From assembly GCF_008386465.1 (NCBI RefSeq), contig NZ_VUOD01000003.1, positions 298,100-362,099 on the forward strand: a DNA stretch of 64,000 nucleotides, in the 5' to 3' direction. Below, in pieces: positions 1 through 8,497 of the stretch (within the stretch, counting starts at the first letter, position 1; every line of letters starts with the position of its first letter). The notes under the pieces are model-generated. The model saw only the letters and a program-made list of their open reading frames with translations. It did not search any database and was not told the DNA's origin. The DNA is from Arenimonas fontis (GTDB lineage Bacteria > Pseudomonadota > Gammaproteobacteria > Xanthomonadales > Xanthomonadaceae). Position numbers and translations under genes: made by a program.

Positions 1-1
1 C

Positions 2-172
2 GCCGAAATCGCCGCCCGCCTGGCCGAGGAATCCATGTACGACCTGGTGGCGCCGGTCGAGCGCGTCACCGGCTACGACACCCATATCCCGCTGTTCCGG
101 CTGGAGATGAAGTACCTGCCGAGCGTGGAGAAGATCGTCGCCGCCGCCAAGCGCACGCTGGCGGCCAGCTGA
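2..172 (+). CDS. 2-oxoacid dehydrogenase E1 component, beta subunit (3' end only)
   Basis: Only the last 56 codons are present, ending TGA at 170-172; the start lies before the window. The tail carries the pattern VTGYDTHIPLFRLE followed by KYLPS, typical of the C-terminus of the transketolase-like beta subunit of pyruvate or branched-chain 2-oxoacid dehydrogenases. It would decarboxylate a 2-oxoacid with thiamine diphosphate together with an alpha subunit and pass the acyl group to the E2 protein encoded 10 bp downstream in the same orientation. The substrate (pyruvate or branched-chain) cannot be told from this fragment. Confidence 0.8.
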   Translation, partial: AEIAARLAEESMYDLVAPVERVTGYDTHIPLFRLEMKYLPSVEKIVAAAKRTLAAS

Positions 173-182
173 GGTTGCAACG

Positions 183-1622
183 ATGAGCGAGAAAAAGCTG
201 TTCCTGCTGCCGGACCTGGGCGAGGGCCTGCCCGACGCCGAGATCGTCGAATGGCTGGTCAAGGTCGGCGACGTGGTGAAGCTGGACGAGCCGCTGGTGT
301 CGATGGAAACCGCCAAGGCGGTGGTCGAGGTGCCCTCGCCCTACTCCGGCAAGGTGCTGCGCCTGGCTGGCGGCCCCGGCGACGTGATCGCCACCGGCAG
401 CTGGCTGGTCGAGATCGAGCTCGACCCCTCGCTGCCGCAGCGCGCCGAGGCCCAGGACACCGGTCACTCGCACGGCCACGGCCACAAGGGCGCCGGCCGG
501 CCGGTGCCCAACGAACCGGCCCGCGACGACGGCGATGCCACCACCCTGGTGGCTTCGGACGAGGGCGGCGAGCTCCTGGAGGAAGGCACCGGCGGTCGCA
601 AGGCCTCCGCAGACGCCGGCACCGTGGTCGGCGCCATGCAGAGCTCCGACGCGGTGCGCAGCGAGCAGGCCGTCGCCATCGGCGGCGTCAAGGCCATGCC
701 GGCCGTGCGTGCGCTGGCGAAGAAGCTCAAGGTGGACCTCGGCCGGGTGACGCCCACCGGCGCCGGCGGCGTGGTCACCCTGGCCGACGTGAAGAGGGCG
801 GCGGCCGAGGGCACGGCGCCGCTGGGCGCGTCTCCCGCTTCCCCGGCCGCTCTTCCGCGTGGGGCGAGGGCAGCGGCTTCGGCGAGTCCGCAAGCGGCGC
901 CGGGCAGCCCGGCGAAAAGCCCCTCTCCTTTCGCCGGAGAGGGGCCGGGAAGAGGGGGTGCCGGCCCCGGCCCCGGCGTGGCCTTCGACGTGGACGAACC
1001 CATCCGCGGCGTCCGCCGCAACATGGTGCGCTCGATGTCGCAGGCGCATGCCGAGGTGGTGCCGACCACGCTCATGGACGACGCCGACATCGCCGCCTGG
1101 GCCCCGGGCGAGGACATCATGGCCCGGCTGATCCGCGCCATCGTCGCGGCCTCGGCGGCCGAGCCGGCCATGAACGCCTGGCTCAATGCCAAGGAAGGCA
1201 CCCTGCGCCGGCACGCGCGCGTGGACGTGGGCATCGCCGTGGATTCGCCCGACGGCCTGTTCGTGGCCAACATGCGCCATGCCGAGCGGCTGGAGCCGCA
1301 CCAGGTGCGGGCCGCGCTCAACCGTATCCGCGAGGGCGTCAAGAACCGTAGCCTGCCGCCGGAAGAACTGCGCGACTACACCATCATGCTGAGCAACTTC
1401 GGCGTCTTCGCCGGCAAGTACGCCACGCCGGTGGTGGTGCCGCCCTGCGTGGCCATCGTCGGCGCCGGCCGGCTCTACCACGCGGTGGTGCCGGTGCTGG
1501 GCGGCATCGAGACGCACCGGATGATGCCGATCTCGCTGACCTTCGACCACCGCGCCGCCACCGGCGGCGAGGCGGCGCGTTTCCTGCGCGCACTGCTGGA
1601 CGACCTGCAGAAGGCCCGCTGA
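183..1622 (+). CDS. dihydrolipoamide acyltransferase (E2) of a 2-oxoacid dehydrogenase complex
   Basis: A 479-residue E2 protein that carries the lipoyl arm and transfers the acyl group to CoA in the cytoplasmic complex. Residues about 5-80 form one lipoyl domain with the attachment lysine in METAKAVVEV. Residues about 163-200 form the peripheral-subunit binding domain (MPAVRALAKKLKVDLGRV). The C-terminal 220 residues are the catalytic domain. The linker between them is Pro/Ala/Gly rich and is partly encoded by a palindromic repeat at 920-944. The active-site motif, usually HRxxDG, reads HRAATG, so the histidine is kept and the aspartate is Thr. The gene follows E1 beta by 10 bp. The single lipoyl domain and gene order suit either a pyruvate or a branched-chain complex. 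Confidence 0.88.
   Translation: MSEKKLFLLPDLGEGLPDAEIVEWLVKVGDVVKLDEPLVSMETAKAVVEVPSPYSGKVLRLAGGPGDVIATGSWLVEIELDPSLPQRAEAQDTGHSHGHGHKGAGRPVPNEPARDDGDATTLVASDEGGELLEEGTGGRKASADAGTVVGAMQSSDAVRSEQAVAIGGVKAMPAVRALAKKLKVDLGRVTPTGAGGVVTLADVKRAAAEGTAPLGASPASPAALPRGARAAASASPQAAPGSPAKSPSPFAGEGPGRGGAGPGPGVAFDVDEPIRGVRRNMVRSMSQAHAEVVPTTLMDDADIAAWAPGEDIMARLIRAIVAASAAEPAMNAWLNAKEGTLRRHARVDVGIAVDSPDGLFVANMRHAERLEPHQVRAALNRIREGVKNRSLPPEELRDYTIMLSNFGVFAGKYATPVVVPPCVAIVGAGRLYHAVVPVLGGIETHRMMPISLTFDHRAATGGEAARFLRALLDDLQKAR
920..944. repeat. palindromic GC-rich repeat inside the E2 linker
   Basis: CCCCTCTCC (920-928) and GGAGAGGGG (936-944) form a perfect 9-bp stem with a 7-base loop, followed by CCGGGAAGAGGGGGT. 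Repeats of this CCCTCTCC/GGAGAGGG type followed by a GAGGG tail are, from memory, frequent between genes in Xanthomonadales. Here one is read in frame as part of the protein linker. Confidence 0.55.
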
Positions 1623-1623
1623 C

Positions 1624-2013
1624 GTGGCCCACCACAGTCGCCTGGCGGGCTTCATCATCGACTGTGAAGGCGGCTCGCTGTCCGAGGCCGCGCGCTTCTG
1701 GTCGGCGGCCCTGGGCCTGCCGGTGCTGGATCCGGACGAAGGCGGCGAAGGCCGTTACGCCCGCCTCGACGGCAGCCGGCACGGCCTGCACATCGAAGTG
1801 CAGCGGGTCGAGCACCCCTCGCGCGTGCACCTGGACATCGAAAGCGACGACATCGAGGCCGAGGCCAGACGTCTCGCCGCCCTGGGCGCGAAGGAAATCG
1901 CCCGGCCGCGCAACGGCCGCTGGATCGTGCTCGAGGCTCCGACCGGTCACCGCTTCTGCGTGGTGCGGGCGCGCGAGCGCCTGCACCCGGACAACGCCAA
2001 CGTGCACCCCTGA
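1624..2013 (+). CDS. VOC (glyoxalase/bleomycin-resistance-like) family protein
   Basis: A 129-residue protein starting at GTG one base after the E2 stop codon, so probably co-translated with it. Two beta-alpha-beta-beta-beta modules typical of the VOC fold are visible: FIIDCEGGSLSEAARFWSAA opens the first, and the second starts around residue 58 with RVHLDIESDDIEAEARRLAA. The ending (LEAPTGHRFCVV) has the usual metal-ligand-plus-Phe pattern of glyoxalase-like proteins of the 'VOC_6/Glo-like' type. Substrate unknown; no role in the upstream dehydrogenase is implied beyond position. Confidence 0.75.
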   Translation: MAHHSRLAGFIIDCEGGSLSEAARFWSAALGLPVLDPDEGGEGRYARLDGSRHGLHIEVQRVEHPSRVHLDIESDDIEAEARRLAALGAKEIARPRNGRWIVLEAPTGHRFCVVRARERLHPDNANVHP

Positions 2014-2046
2014 GGCGGCGCGCCCCTGGGTGCGGCGGGCTCGGGC

Positions 2047-2367
2047 TCAGTCCGTCGCCGGCACGAATCGCGCCCGCCGCCAGAACCAAGCGACGATGAC
2101 CGTCAGCAGGAAGGCCTTGTAGGCCAGCAGGCAGGCCAGCACCTGGCGCCAGATCGGCCCGGCTTCGATACTGCGGTCGGCGAAGCTGTAACCCCAGCGC
2201 CCGGCGATGAACGCGGCGACGAAGGCCAGCGCCAGCGCCAGCAGATCGAAGCGCCGGCGCGCCGGCGTCACCGGCAGATCGCGCGGCAGCCACCAGTAGA
2301 CCGCGCCCAGGATCAGGAACCAGGGCAGGAACAGCAGCATGGCCAGGTCGGCGATGTCGGCGCTCAT
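2047..2367 (-). CDS. small integral membrane protein of unknown function
   Basis: 106 residues with three hydrophobic segments (about 8-27, 42-60 and 74-95) and a basic C-terminal end (WFWRRARF), so probably an inner-membrane protein. Its ATG overlaps the trpS stop codon by one base (TGATG), pointing to translational coupling to trpS. I do not recognise the family. It converges on the VOC gene, with only about 33 bp between the two ends. Confidence 0.7.
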   Translation of the reverse strand: MSADIADLAMLLFLPWFLILGAVYWWLPRDLPVTPARRRFDLLALALAFVAAFIAGRWGYSFADRSIEAGPIWRQVLACLLAYKAFLLTVIVAWFWRRARFVPATD

Positions 2368-3692
2368 CAGGCCTCTTCCATCAGCCGGGCCAGAGCGTCG
2401 GTGACCTGCTCCAGGGCCACGCCCTCGGCCAGGTCGCCGACCAGTTGCTCGCCCAGGTGCAGGCCCACGCCCTCGACGTGACGCAGCAGGGCGGCGCCCT
2501 CCTGCTTGAGGCGGGCGACCAGGCGGCCGGCCTCGCGCGGCGATTCGTGGCCGGCGCTGAGCAGCAGCTCGCGGCCCTCGCCGTCCACCAGCTTGAAATG
2601 GAAGCGGCCGTCCTTCTCGCGGTACTGCTTGAACTGCGGCAGCGCGGCCCTGGCCTTGGCGGCCTTGCCGCCGCCGGCCGGGGTCGAGCGCAGGTCGCGC
2701 AGGCCGACGGCGGCGCGCAGCTCGGCCAGGAAGGGCGTGGCCAGGGCCCGGGCCTTGGCGGCGCCGGCGCGCAGGATGTCCTCGATCTCGCCCGGCCGCG
2801 CCATCAGCGCCTCGTACTTCTCGCGCAGCGGCGCCAGTTCCGCCTCCAGGCGCTCGTACAGGGCCTGCTTGGCCTCGCCCCAGGCGATACCGGCGGCGAA
2901 GGCCCCGGCGAACTCCGCCGTCTCCTCCGGCGTGGCGAAGGCCTGGTAGAGCTGGAACAGGGCCGAACCCTCGGTGTCCTTGCGCTCGCCCGGCGCGCGC
3001 GAATCGGTCAGCACCGAGAACACCAGCTTTTTCAGCTCGGCCGGCGGCGCGAACAGCGGGATGGTGTTGTCGTAGCTCTTGCTCATCTTGCGGCCGTCGA
3101 GGCCCGGCAGGGTCGCCACGTTCTCCTCGATCGCCGCCTCCGGCAAGACGAAGTGCTCGCCGTAGAGGTGGTTAAAGCGGGCGGCGAAGTCGCGCGCCAT
3201 CTCGATGTGCTGCACCTGGTCGCGGCCAACCGGCACCGACTCCGCCTTGAACATCAGGATGTCGGCGGCCATCAGCACCGGGTACATGAACAGGCCGGCG
3301 GTGACGCCGGCATCCGGGTCCTCGCCCGCCTCGACGTTCCTGTCCACCGCCGCCTTGTAGGCGTGGGCGCGGTTGAGGATGCCCTTGCCGGCCACGCAGC
3401 TCAGCAGCCAGGTCAGTTCGGTGATCTCGGGGATGTCGGACTGCCGGTAGAACCAGACCCGGTCCGGATCCAGGCCGCAGGCCAGCCAGCTGGCGGCGAT
3501 CTCCAGGGTGGAACGCTGCACGCGGGCCGGCTCCTGGCACTTGATCAGGGCGTGGTAGTCGGCGAGGAAGTAGAAGCTCTGCACGCCCGGGCGACGGCTG
3601 GCGGCGATGGCCGGACGGATGGCGCCGGCGTAGTTGCCCAGGTGCGGGGTGCCCGAGGTAGTGATGCCGGTGAGGACGCGGGTGGCTGGCAT
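2367..3692 (-). CDS. trpS: tryptophan--tRNA ligase
   Basis: A 441-residue class I aminoacyl-tRNA synthetase that charges tRNA-Trp with tryptophan. The HIGH-type signature appears as PHLGNYAGAIRP near residue 15 and the KMSKS loop as GRKMSKSYDN near residue 200. It is longer than the roughly 330-residue E. coli enzyme because of a C-terminal extension of about 100 residues (KAARAALPQFKQYREKDGRF and beyond), a form seen in Pseudomonas and Xanthomonas relatives. The start at 3692 (MPATRVLTGITTSG) is chosen because the family begins here. An upstream in-frame Met at 3833 would add a low-complexity leader and run into the next gene's promoter region. Confidence 0.95.
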   Translation of the reverse strand: MPATRVLTGITTSGTPHLGNYAGAIRPAIAASRRPGVQSFYFLADYHALIKCQEPARVQRSTLEIAASWLACGLDPDRVWFYRQSDIPEITELTWLLSCVAGKGILNRAHAYKAAVDRNVEAGEDPDAGVTAGLFMYPVLMAADILMFKAESVPVGRDQVQHIEMARDFAARFNHLYGEHFVLPEAAIEENVATLPGLDGRKMSKSYDNTIPLFAPPAELKKLVFSVLTDSRAPGERKDTEGSALFQLYQAFATPEETAEFAGAFAAGIAWGEAKQALYERLEAELAPLREKYEALMARPGEIEDILRAGAAKARALATPFLAELRAAVGLRDLRSTPAGGGKAAKARAALPQFKQYREKDGRFHFKLVDGEGRELLLSAGHESPREAGRLVARLKQEGAALLRHVEGVGLHLGEQLVGDLAEGVALEQVTDALARLMEEA

Positions 3693-3799
3693 GGCGGAAC
3701 GGCGTGTGAAAGGCCGCCATTCTAGCCTCCCGCGCCGGCCAACCCCGTCGCGCCCGTCGGGACGTTCCATCGCAGGCCCCCACCCCGAGGAGTGCGACG

Positions 3800-4684
3800 A
3801 TGAAAACCCCGTTTCCCTCACCGATTCCCGCATCGGCCCCCGCGCCGGCGCCAGCCCGGGCCTTCGCCCCGAGCTGGCGGATTCCCGCCCTCGGCCTGCT
3901 GCTGGCGATGCTGGCGGCGGCCCTGTGTCCGCCCGCCCAGGCCTTCGCCCGCCGGCCCCCGTCCGGGGACCTGGTGGAGCTGCAGGTCCGCGACCTGGAC
4001 AGCGGCCGTCTGCTGGAGCGGCACTACCACCGCGGCCGCTGGCACCTGGCCGGCGAACCGGGCCAGCGCTATGCCCTGGTCCTGCGCAACCTCACCGGCG
4101 AGCGCGTGCTGGCCGTGCTGTCGGTGGACGGCGTGAACGTGGTCAGCGGCCAGACCGCCGCGCCGAGCCAGTCCGGCTACGTGCTCGAACCCTGGCAGCA
4201 GATCGAAGTGCGCGGCTGGCGCAAGAGCCTGGAGCAGGTCGCCGAGTTCCACTTCACCGCCCTGCCCGACAGCTACGCCGCCCGCACCGGCCGGCCGGAG
4301 AACGTCGGCGTGATCGGCATGGCGGTGTTCCGCGAGCGCCGGCCGGCGGCGGTGACGCCGCCGCCCTACTATCGCCGCGACGGTGTCGCCGGGGCCGAAG
4401 ACGCGGCGAAGGCGGGCGCGCCTGCCGCCGGCACCCGGGAGGCCCTGGCCGCGCCGAGCCACGCGCCGGAAGCCCGCCAGGCCCTGGGCACCGGCCACGG
4501 CCAGCGCCGCTGGGACGCGGCCCGGACGACGCATTTCGAGCGGGCCTCGTCCCGGCCCGAGCAGGTGCTGAGCCTGTACTACGACAGCTACGAGGCCTTG
4601 GCCGCCCGTGGCGTGCTGCCGTCGCGCCGGCCGGCCTGGCGGGAACCGCAAGCCTTCCCCGTTGGCTTCGTGCCCGACCCCTGA
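3800..4684 (+). CDS. conserved exported protein of unknown function
   Basis: 294 residues. The ATG at 3800 is preceded by a good ribosome binding site (GAGGAG, 7 bases away). An unusually long Pro/Ala-rich N-terminus leads to a hydrophobic segment (about residues 31-47) and a likely signal-peptidase site after AQA. The mature part up to about residue 180 looks like a beta-rich domain (LVLRNLTGERVLAVLSVDG, then a stretch ending AEFHFTALPDSYAARTG). The last 110 residues are low complexity with QVLSLYYDSYEALAARG. I do not recognise a named family. It is divergent from trpS, which leaves about 107 bp for both promoters. Confidence 0.75.
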   Translation: MKTPFPSPIPASAPAPAPARAFAPSWRIPALGLLLAMLAAALCPPAQAFARRPPSGDLVELQVRDLDSGRLLERHYHRGRWHLAGEPGQRYALVLRNLTGERVLAVLSVDGVNVVSGQTAAPSQSGYVLEPWQQIEVRGWRKSLEQVAEFHFTALPDSYAARTGRPENVGVIGMAVFRERRPAAVTPPPYYRRDGVAGAEDAAKAGAPAAGTREALAAPSHAPEARQALGTGHGQRRWDAARTTHFERASSRPEQVLSLYYDSYEALAARGVLPSRRPAWREPQAFPVGFVPDP

Positions 4685-4786
4685 GCCGCGGCAGGCCCAG
4701 GCCCGGGAACTCGGCGGGGCCGGGCCGGAACGCCCAAGGGCGACGACCGCTTGGCCGAAGGCGCCGGGCCGGGAGCCGGAAACGGC

Positions 4787-4811
4787 GGGGGCCGGGCAAG
4801 GCCCGGCCCCC
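4787..4811. terminator. bidirectional hairpin terminator
   Basis: GGGGGCCGGGC (4787-4797) and GCCCGGCCCCC (4801-4811) make a perfect 11-bp stem with a 3-base loop. It lies between the convergent ends of the exported-protein gene (stop 4684) and the entericidin-like gene (stop 4831), so it can serve both. There is no clear T tract on either side. Confidence 0.6.
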
Positions 4812-4830
4812 TCGCCGCGATCGCCAGGCC

Positions 4831-4971
4831 TCAGTTCTTGGCGCGCTCGGCGGCTTCTTCGAGTTCGCTGCCGGCCTTTTTCACGTCCTGGCCGAAGCCC
4901 TTGACGGTGTTGCAGCCGGCCAGCGCGAAGGCGGCCAGCAATGCCACCAGGATCAGTCGCTTGCGGGTCAT
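4831..4971 (-). CDS. entericidin A/B-like small lipoprotein
   Basis: A 46-residue ORF. The start MTRKRLILVALLAAF leads to the lipobox ALAGC, so Cys20 would be lipidated, followed by NTVKGFGQDVKKAGSEL, the hallmark of the entericidin family (NTxxGxGxDxxxxG). The mature lipoprotein is about 27 residues, amphipathic and Lys/Glu rich. In E. coli, entericidins are envelope lipoproteins linked to stress and stationary phase. A role here is inferred from family only. Confidence 0.85.
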   Translation of the reverse strand: MTRKRLILVALLAAFALAGCNTVKGFGQDVKKAGSELEEAAERAKN

Positions 4972-5048
4972 GGCGGTCTCCTGAACGCGTGCGGATCGAA
5001 ACGCCCGCCGAGTCTAAACCCGGCCGGCGGCCTGTCAACGCGGCCCGT

Positions 5049-5972
5049 TCAGTCCCGCATCAGGGTGGACTTGCCGAACAGGCTCTCCACCAGGTCCACC
5101 GCCAGCCTGCCGGTGCGATTGTGTTCGTCGAAGGCCGGATTGAGCTCGACGATGTCGATCGAACCGACCCGGCCGGTGTCGGCGATCATTTCCATCACCA
5201 GCTGCGCCTCGCGGTAGTTGGGGCCGCCCGGCACGGTGGTGCCGACGCCCGGCGCGATGGACGGGTCGAGAAAGTCCACGTCGAAGCTGACGTGGATGTG
5301 GGTATCGGCATCCACCCCGTCCAGGGCCATCTCCATCACCCGCTTCATGCCGACCTCGTCTATGAAGCGCATGTCGTAGATGTCCAGGCCGTATTCCTTC
5401 ACCAGGCGCTTTTCCCCCTGGTCCACCGAGCGAATGCCGACCTGGCGGATCTGCGAGGGTTCGATGGCCGGCGCCGAACCGCCCAGGTGGGTCAGCTCGC
5501 GCGGACCCAGGCCGCACAGGCAGGCCACCGGCATGCCGTGCACGTTGCCCGAGGGCGTGACCTGGCTGGTGTTGAAGTCGGCATGCGCGTCCAGCCAGAG
5601 CACACGCAGCTTCTTGCCCCGTTCACGGCAGTGGCGGGCGACGGCGGTGATGCTGCCCAGACCCAGGCAATGGTCGCCGCCGAGCAGGATCGGCAAGCGG
5701 CCGGCCTGCAGCTGGGCGTACACCGCCTCCATCACCGTCCGGTTCCAGGCCGCTACCTCGGGCAGATGCCGGTAGCCGTCCACCGGCGGCTGCCAGGGAT
5801 TGACCGGGCCCGACAGGTTGCCGGTATCCACGACCTGCAGGCCGCGCTCGCGCAGGGCATCGGCCAGGCCGGCGACGCGCAGGGCTTCCGGGCCCATCGA
5901 AGCGCCACGATGGCCGGCACCGATGTCGGTGGGCGCGCCGATCAGGGCGACGGTGCTGCCGAGATGGCTCAT
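5049..5972 (-). CDS. rocF: arginase
   Basis: A 307-residue ureohydrolase predicted to hydrolyse arginine to ornithine and urea. All manganese-binding motifs are intact: GGDHCLGLGS (near 98), DAHADFN (near 127), the substrate loop SGNVHGMP (near 141) and SFDVDFLDP (near 231), with the closing VELNP near 277. Length and the SGNVHG loop favour arginase over agmatinase or formiminoglutamase. Its ATG overlaps the stop of the upstream rhodanese gene by four bases (ATGA), so the two are co-translated. Confidence 0.92.
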   Translation of the reverse strand: MSHLGSTVALIGAPTDIGAGHRGASMGPEALRVAGLADALRERGLQVVDTGNLSGPVNPWQPPVDGYRHLPEVAAWNRTVMEAVYAQLQAGRLPILLGGDHCLGLGSITAVARHCRERGKKLRVLWLDAHADFNTSQVTPSGNVHGMPVACLCGLGPRELTHLGGSAPAIEPSQIRQVGIRSVDQGEKRLVKEYGLDIYDMRFIDEVGMKRVMEMALDGVDADTHIHVSFDVDFLDPSIAPGVGTTVPGGPNYREAQLVMEMIADTGRVGSIDIVELNPAFDEHNRTGRLAVDLVESLFGKSTLMRD

Positions 5973-6361
5973 CGCGCCGCCTCCGCGCCCGGCCGCGCGA
6001 CCGGGCGGCCCTCGGCCTGCCAGCGCGGGAAATGCCCCTCCAGTTGCCGGCTTTCGATGCCGGCGCCCGCCAGCACCCGCTCGGCGATGTCGGCGCGGCG
6101 GCCGCTGCGGCAGTACACCAGCACCCAGGCCGGCTCGCCCAGCTCCGGCAGCCGCTCGGCCAGCTCGGCATGGGGGATGTTGATCGCGCCGGGGACATGA
6201 CCGGCCGCGTATTCCTCGCGGCTGCGCACGTCCAGGATCAGCGGCGCGTCCGCGCGGCGGGACAGCTCCGCCACCGCCGCCGGCGCGACGTCCGGCCGGC
6301 CGGCCGCGGTCGGCAGCGGCGCCAGCAGGGCCAGCGCCAACAGGCAGGTTCGCAGGTTCAT
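5969..6361 (-). CDS. exported rhodanese-like protein
   Basis: 130 residues if started at 6361 (MNLRTCLLALALLAPLP), which gives a clean signal peptide cut after about residue 19. An in-frame Met at 6418 would hide the signal peptide. The single rhodanese domain has LILDVRSREEYAAGHVPGAI and the active-site loop VYCRSGRRA with the catalytic Cys. It probably acts in the periplasm as a sulfurtransferase or as a redox or thiol carrier. The substrate is unknown. It overlaps the arginase start by 4 bp. Confidence 0.82.
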   Translation of the reverse strand: MNLRTCLLALALLAPLPTAAGRPDVAPAAVAELSRRADAPLILDVRSREEYAAGHVPGAINIPHAELAERLPELGEPAWVLVYCRSGRRADIAERVLAGAGIESRQLEGHFPRWQAEGRPVARPGAEAAR

Positions 6362-6439
6362 GGCGTCCCTCGGTTGCGGCATGGGCCTGTCAGGATACGC
6401 CGGCGGCCGAACCCGCATCCAGCCGCGGCGACGCCCGGT

Positions 6440-8497
6440 TCAGGCCCGTGGCAAGCGCGCCTGGATCTCCGCCGCCGGCGCCGGCCGGCCGAAATGGTAG
6501 CCCTGCAGCTCGTCGCAGCCGATCCCGGCCAGGAAATCGGCCTGTTCGGCGGTCTCCACGCCCTCGGCCGCCACGGCGATGCGCAACTGGTGGCCCATGG
6601 CGATGATGGTGCGGGCAATGGCGGCATCGTCGGCATTGCCGGGCAGGCCCATGACGAAGCTGCGGTCTATCTTCAGCCGGTCGAGCGAGAACTGCTTGAG
6701 ATAGGCCAGGCTGGAATAGCCGGTGCCGAAATCGTCCAGCGACAGGCGCACGCCCAGCGCCTTGATATCGGCGAGATGGCCCTGCACGCGATCCACGTGC
6801 TCCATCAGCGAGCTTTCGGTCAGCTCGATCTCCAGACGCCGGCCGGGCACGCCGTGCCGCGCCAGGCTGTCGCGCACCTGGCGGACGATGTCCGGACGTT
6901 GCAGTTGCAGGGCGGAGACGTTCACCGCCACGGTGAAGCCGTCGAGGCCGGCGTCCTCCCAGGCGCGCAACTGCCGACAGGCTTCGTCGATCACCCATAG
7001 GCCGACCTCGGGCATCAGGCCCAGGGCCTCGGCGATCGGGATGAAGCGGCCCGGCGGTACCCGGCCCAGTTCCGGGCTGTTCCAGCGCACCAGGGCTTCC
7101 AGACCGGTGACGACGCGGCGGCCGGCGTCGAGGATGGGTTGGTAATGCAGTTCCAGCTCGCCGCGCGGGATCGCCTCGCGCAGGCGCGCGCCCAGCACCA
7201 GCCGGTCCTCCAGCTCCTGCATCTGCTCGACCGAGAACATGCAGGCGGCGTCGCGGCCCTGGCGCTTGGCCCGGCCCATCGCCGCTTCGGCCCGGCGCAG
7301 CAGCTCCATGGCGCTCTCGCCGTGCTCCGGCGCCCGGGCGATGCCGACGCTGGCGGTCAGGAACAGGCGGTAACCGTCGCCTTCGATGGGCTGCGCCACC
7401 GCGGCCCGCAGGCGCTCGGCCAGGGCCACGGCCTGGTCCGGCGTCAGCACCGGCGCCATGGCCACGAACTCGTCGCCGGCGAAGCGGGCCAGGCGCGCGC
7501 CCTCGTCCAGCTCGGCGAGCATGCGGTCGGCCAGCAGGCGCAGGGCCTCGTCGCCGATGACGTGGCCCATGGACTCGTTGACGACGTGGAAGCGGTCCAC
7601 GTCCAGGAACAGCAGCGACAGGGCCGCGCCTTCCTGCTCCAGAAAGGTGGCCGCCTCGTTCTCGAGCACCGGAAAACGCGGCAGCCCGGTGACCGGATCG
7701 TAGTTGGCCGCATAGGCCAGGCGTTCCTCGGCCTCGCGCTGCTCGGTGATGTCGTTGCCGATGACCATGCGGCAGGCGCGGCCGTCCATTTCGATTGGAT
7801 GGGTGGCGATCTCGACCCAGATCAGGCTGCCGTCCTTGCGCCGGTGCCGCCAGACGCCGCCGCGCTGCCGGTCGTCGAAGGTGGCCAGATGGGTCTTGAG
7901 CCGCTCGGCCTCGTCCGGTTCGCGCAGGTCGAGGATGCTCATGCGCAGCAGTTCCTGCCGGCTGTAGCCGTAGTTGTCCACCATCGCCTCGTTGACGGCC
8001 ACCAGGCGCAGGGTCTCGACGTCGTAAACCCAGGTCGGAAACGGATTCAGCTCGAACAGCAGGCGGTAGCGCTGCCGGCTGTCCTCGAGTTCCGCCAGCT
8101 GGCGGGCATGCCGGGCGGCATAGCGCAGGGCCCGGGCCAGGGTTTCGGCGTCTATCCGGCCCTTGACCAGATAATCGGCCGCGCCCGCCTCCAGCGCCCT
8201 GCGGTCCAGTTCCGGATTTCCCTGCCCGGTCAGCATGATCACCGGCCGGCGCGGCCGGCCGGGCGCCAACGCCGCTTCCAGCAGGTCCAGGCCGGAATCG
8301 GGACCGAGGTGATAGTCCACCAGGTAAACGTCGTGGCGGTCATCCGCCAGCGCCTGCAGGCCCTCGGCCAGGGAGCCGGCCCAGTCGAGCTCGAACTGCA
8401 TCTGCGGCAGGTCCGACAACAGGTCGCGCAGGATCAGGAAATCCTCGCGGTCGTCGTCCACGACCAGTACCCGCAGGACACGGGATGCCGGCATCAT
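6440..8497 (-). CDS. response regulator with PAS, GGDEF and EAL domains (cyclic-di-GMP turnover)
   Basis: 685 residues. The receiver domain (1-120) has the acidic pair DDD near residue 15 and the phospho-acceptor Asp in YLVDYHLG. A PAS/PAC region follows (about 140-260), then a GGDEF domain whose signature is AGDEF (in RFAGDEFVAM), then an EAL domain with EALVRW, DDFGTGYSS and the Lys of LKIDRSF. The EAL residues look complete, so phosphodiesterase activity is likely. The altered first Gly of GGDEF does not rule out synthesis, since A/SGDEF cyclases are known. The ATG overlaps the preceding regulator's stop (ATGA). It is the last gene of the three-gene signalling operon. Confidence 0.9.
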   Translation of the reverse strand: MMPASRVLRVLVVDDDREDFLILRDLLSDLPQMQFELDWAGSLAEGLQALADDRHDVYLVDYHLGPDSGLDLLEAALAPGRPRRPVIMLTGQGNPELDRRALEAGAADYLVKGRIDAETLARALRYAARHARQLAELEDSRQRYRLLFELNPFPTWVYDVETLRLVAVNEAMVDNYGYSRQELLRMSILDLREPDEAERLKTHLATFDDRQRGGVWRHRRKDGSLIWVEIATHPIEMDGRACRMVIGNDITEQREAEERLAYAANYDPVTGLPRFPVLENEAATFLEQEGAALSLLFLDVDRFHVVNESMGHVIGDEALRLLADRMLAELDEGARLARFAGDEFVAMAPVLTPDQAVALAERLRAAVAQPIEGDGYRLFLTASVGIARAPEHGESAMELLRRAEAAMGRAKRQGRDAACMFSVEQMQELEDRLVLGARLREAIPRGELELHYQPILDAGRRVVTGLEALVRWNSPELGRVPPGRFIPIAEALGLMPEVGLWVIDEACRQLRAWEDAGLDGFTVAVNVSALQLQRPDIVRQVRDSLARHGVPGRRLEIELTESSLMEHVDRVQGHLADIKALGVRLSLDDFGTGYSSLAYLKQFSLDRLKIDRSFVMGLPGNADDAAIARTIIAMGHQLRIAVAAEGVETAEQADFLAGIGCDELQGYHFGRPAPAAEIQARLPRA

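Noticed and set aside
2445..3725. Plus-strand open frame of 426 codons opposite trpS
   Set aside because: trpS is certain from HLGN and KMSKS motifs; the opposite frame is a shadow.
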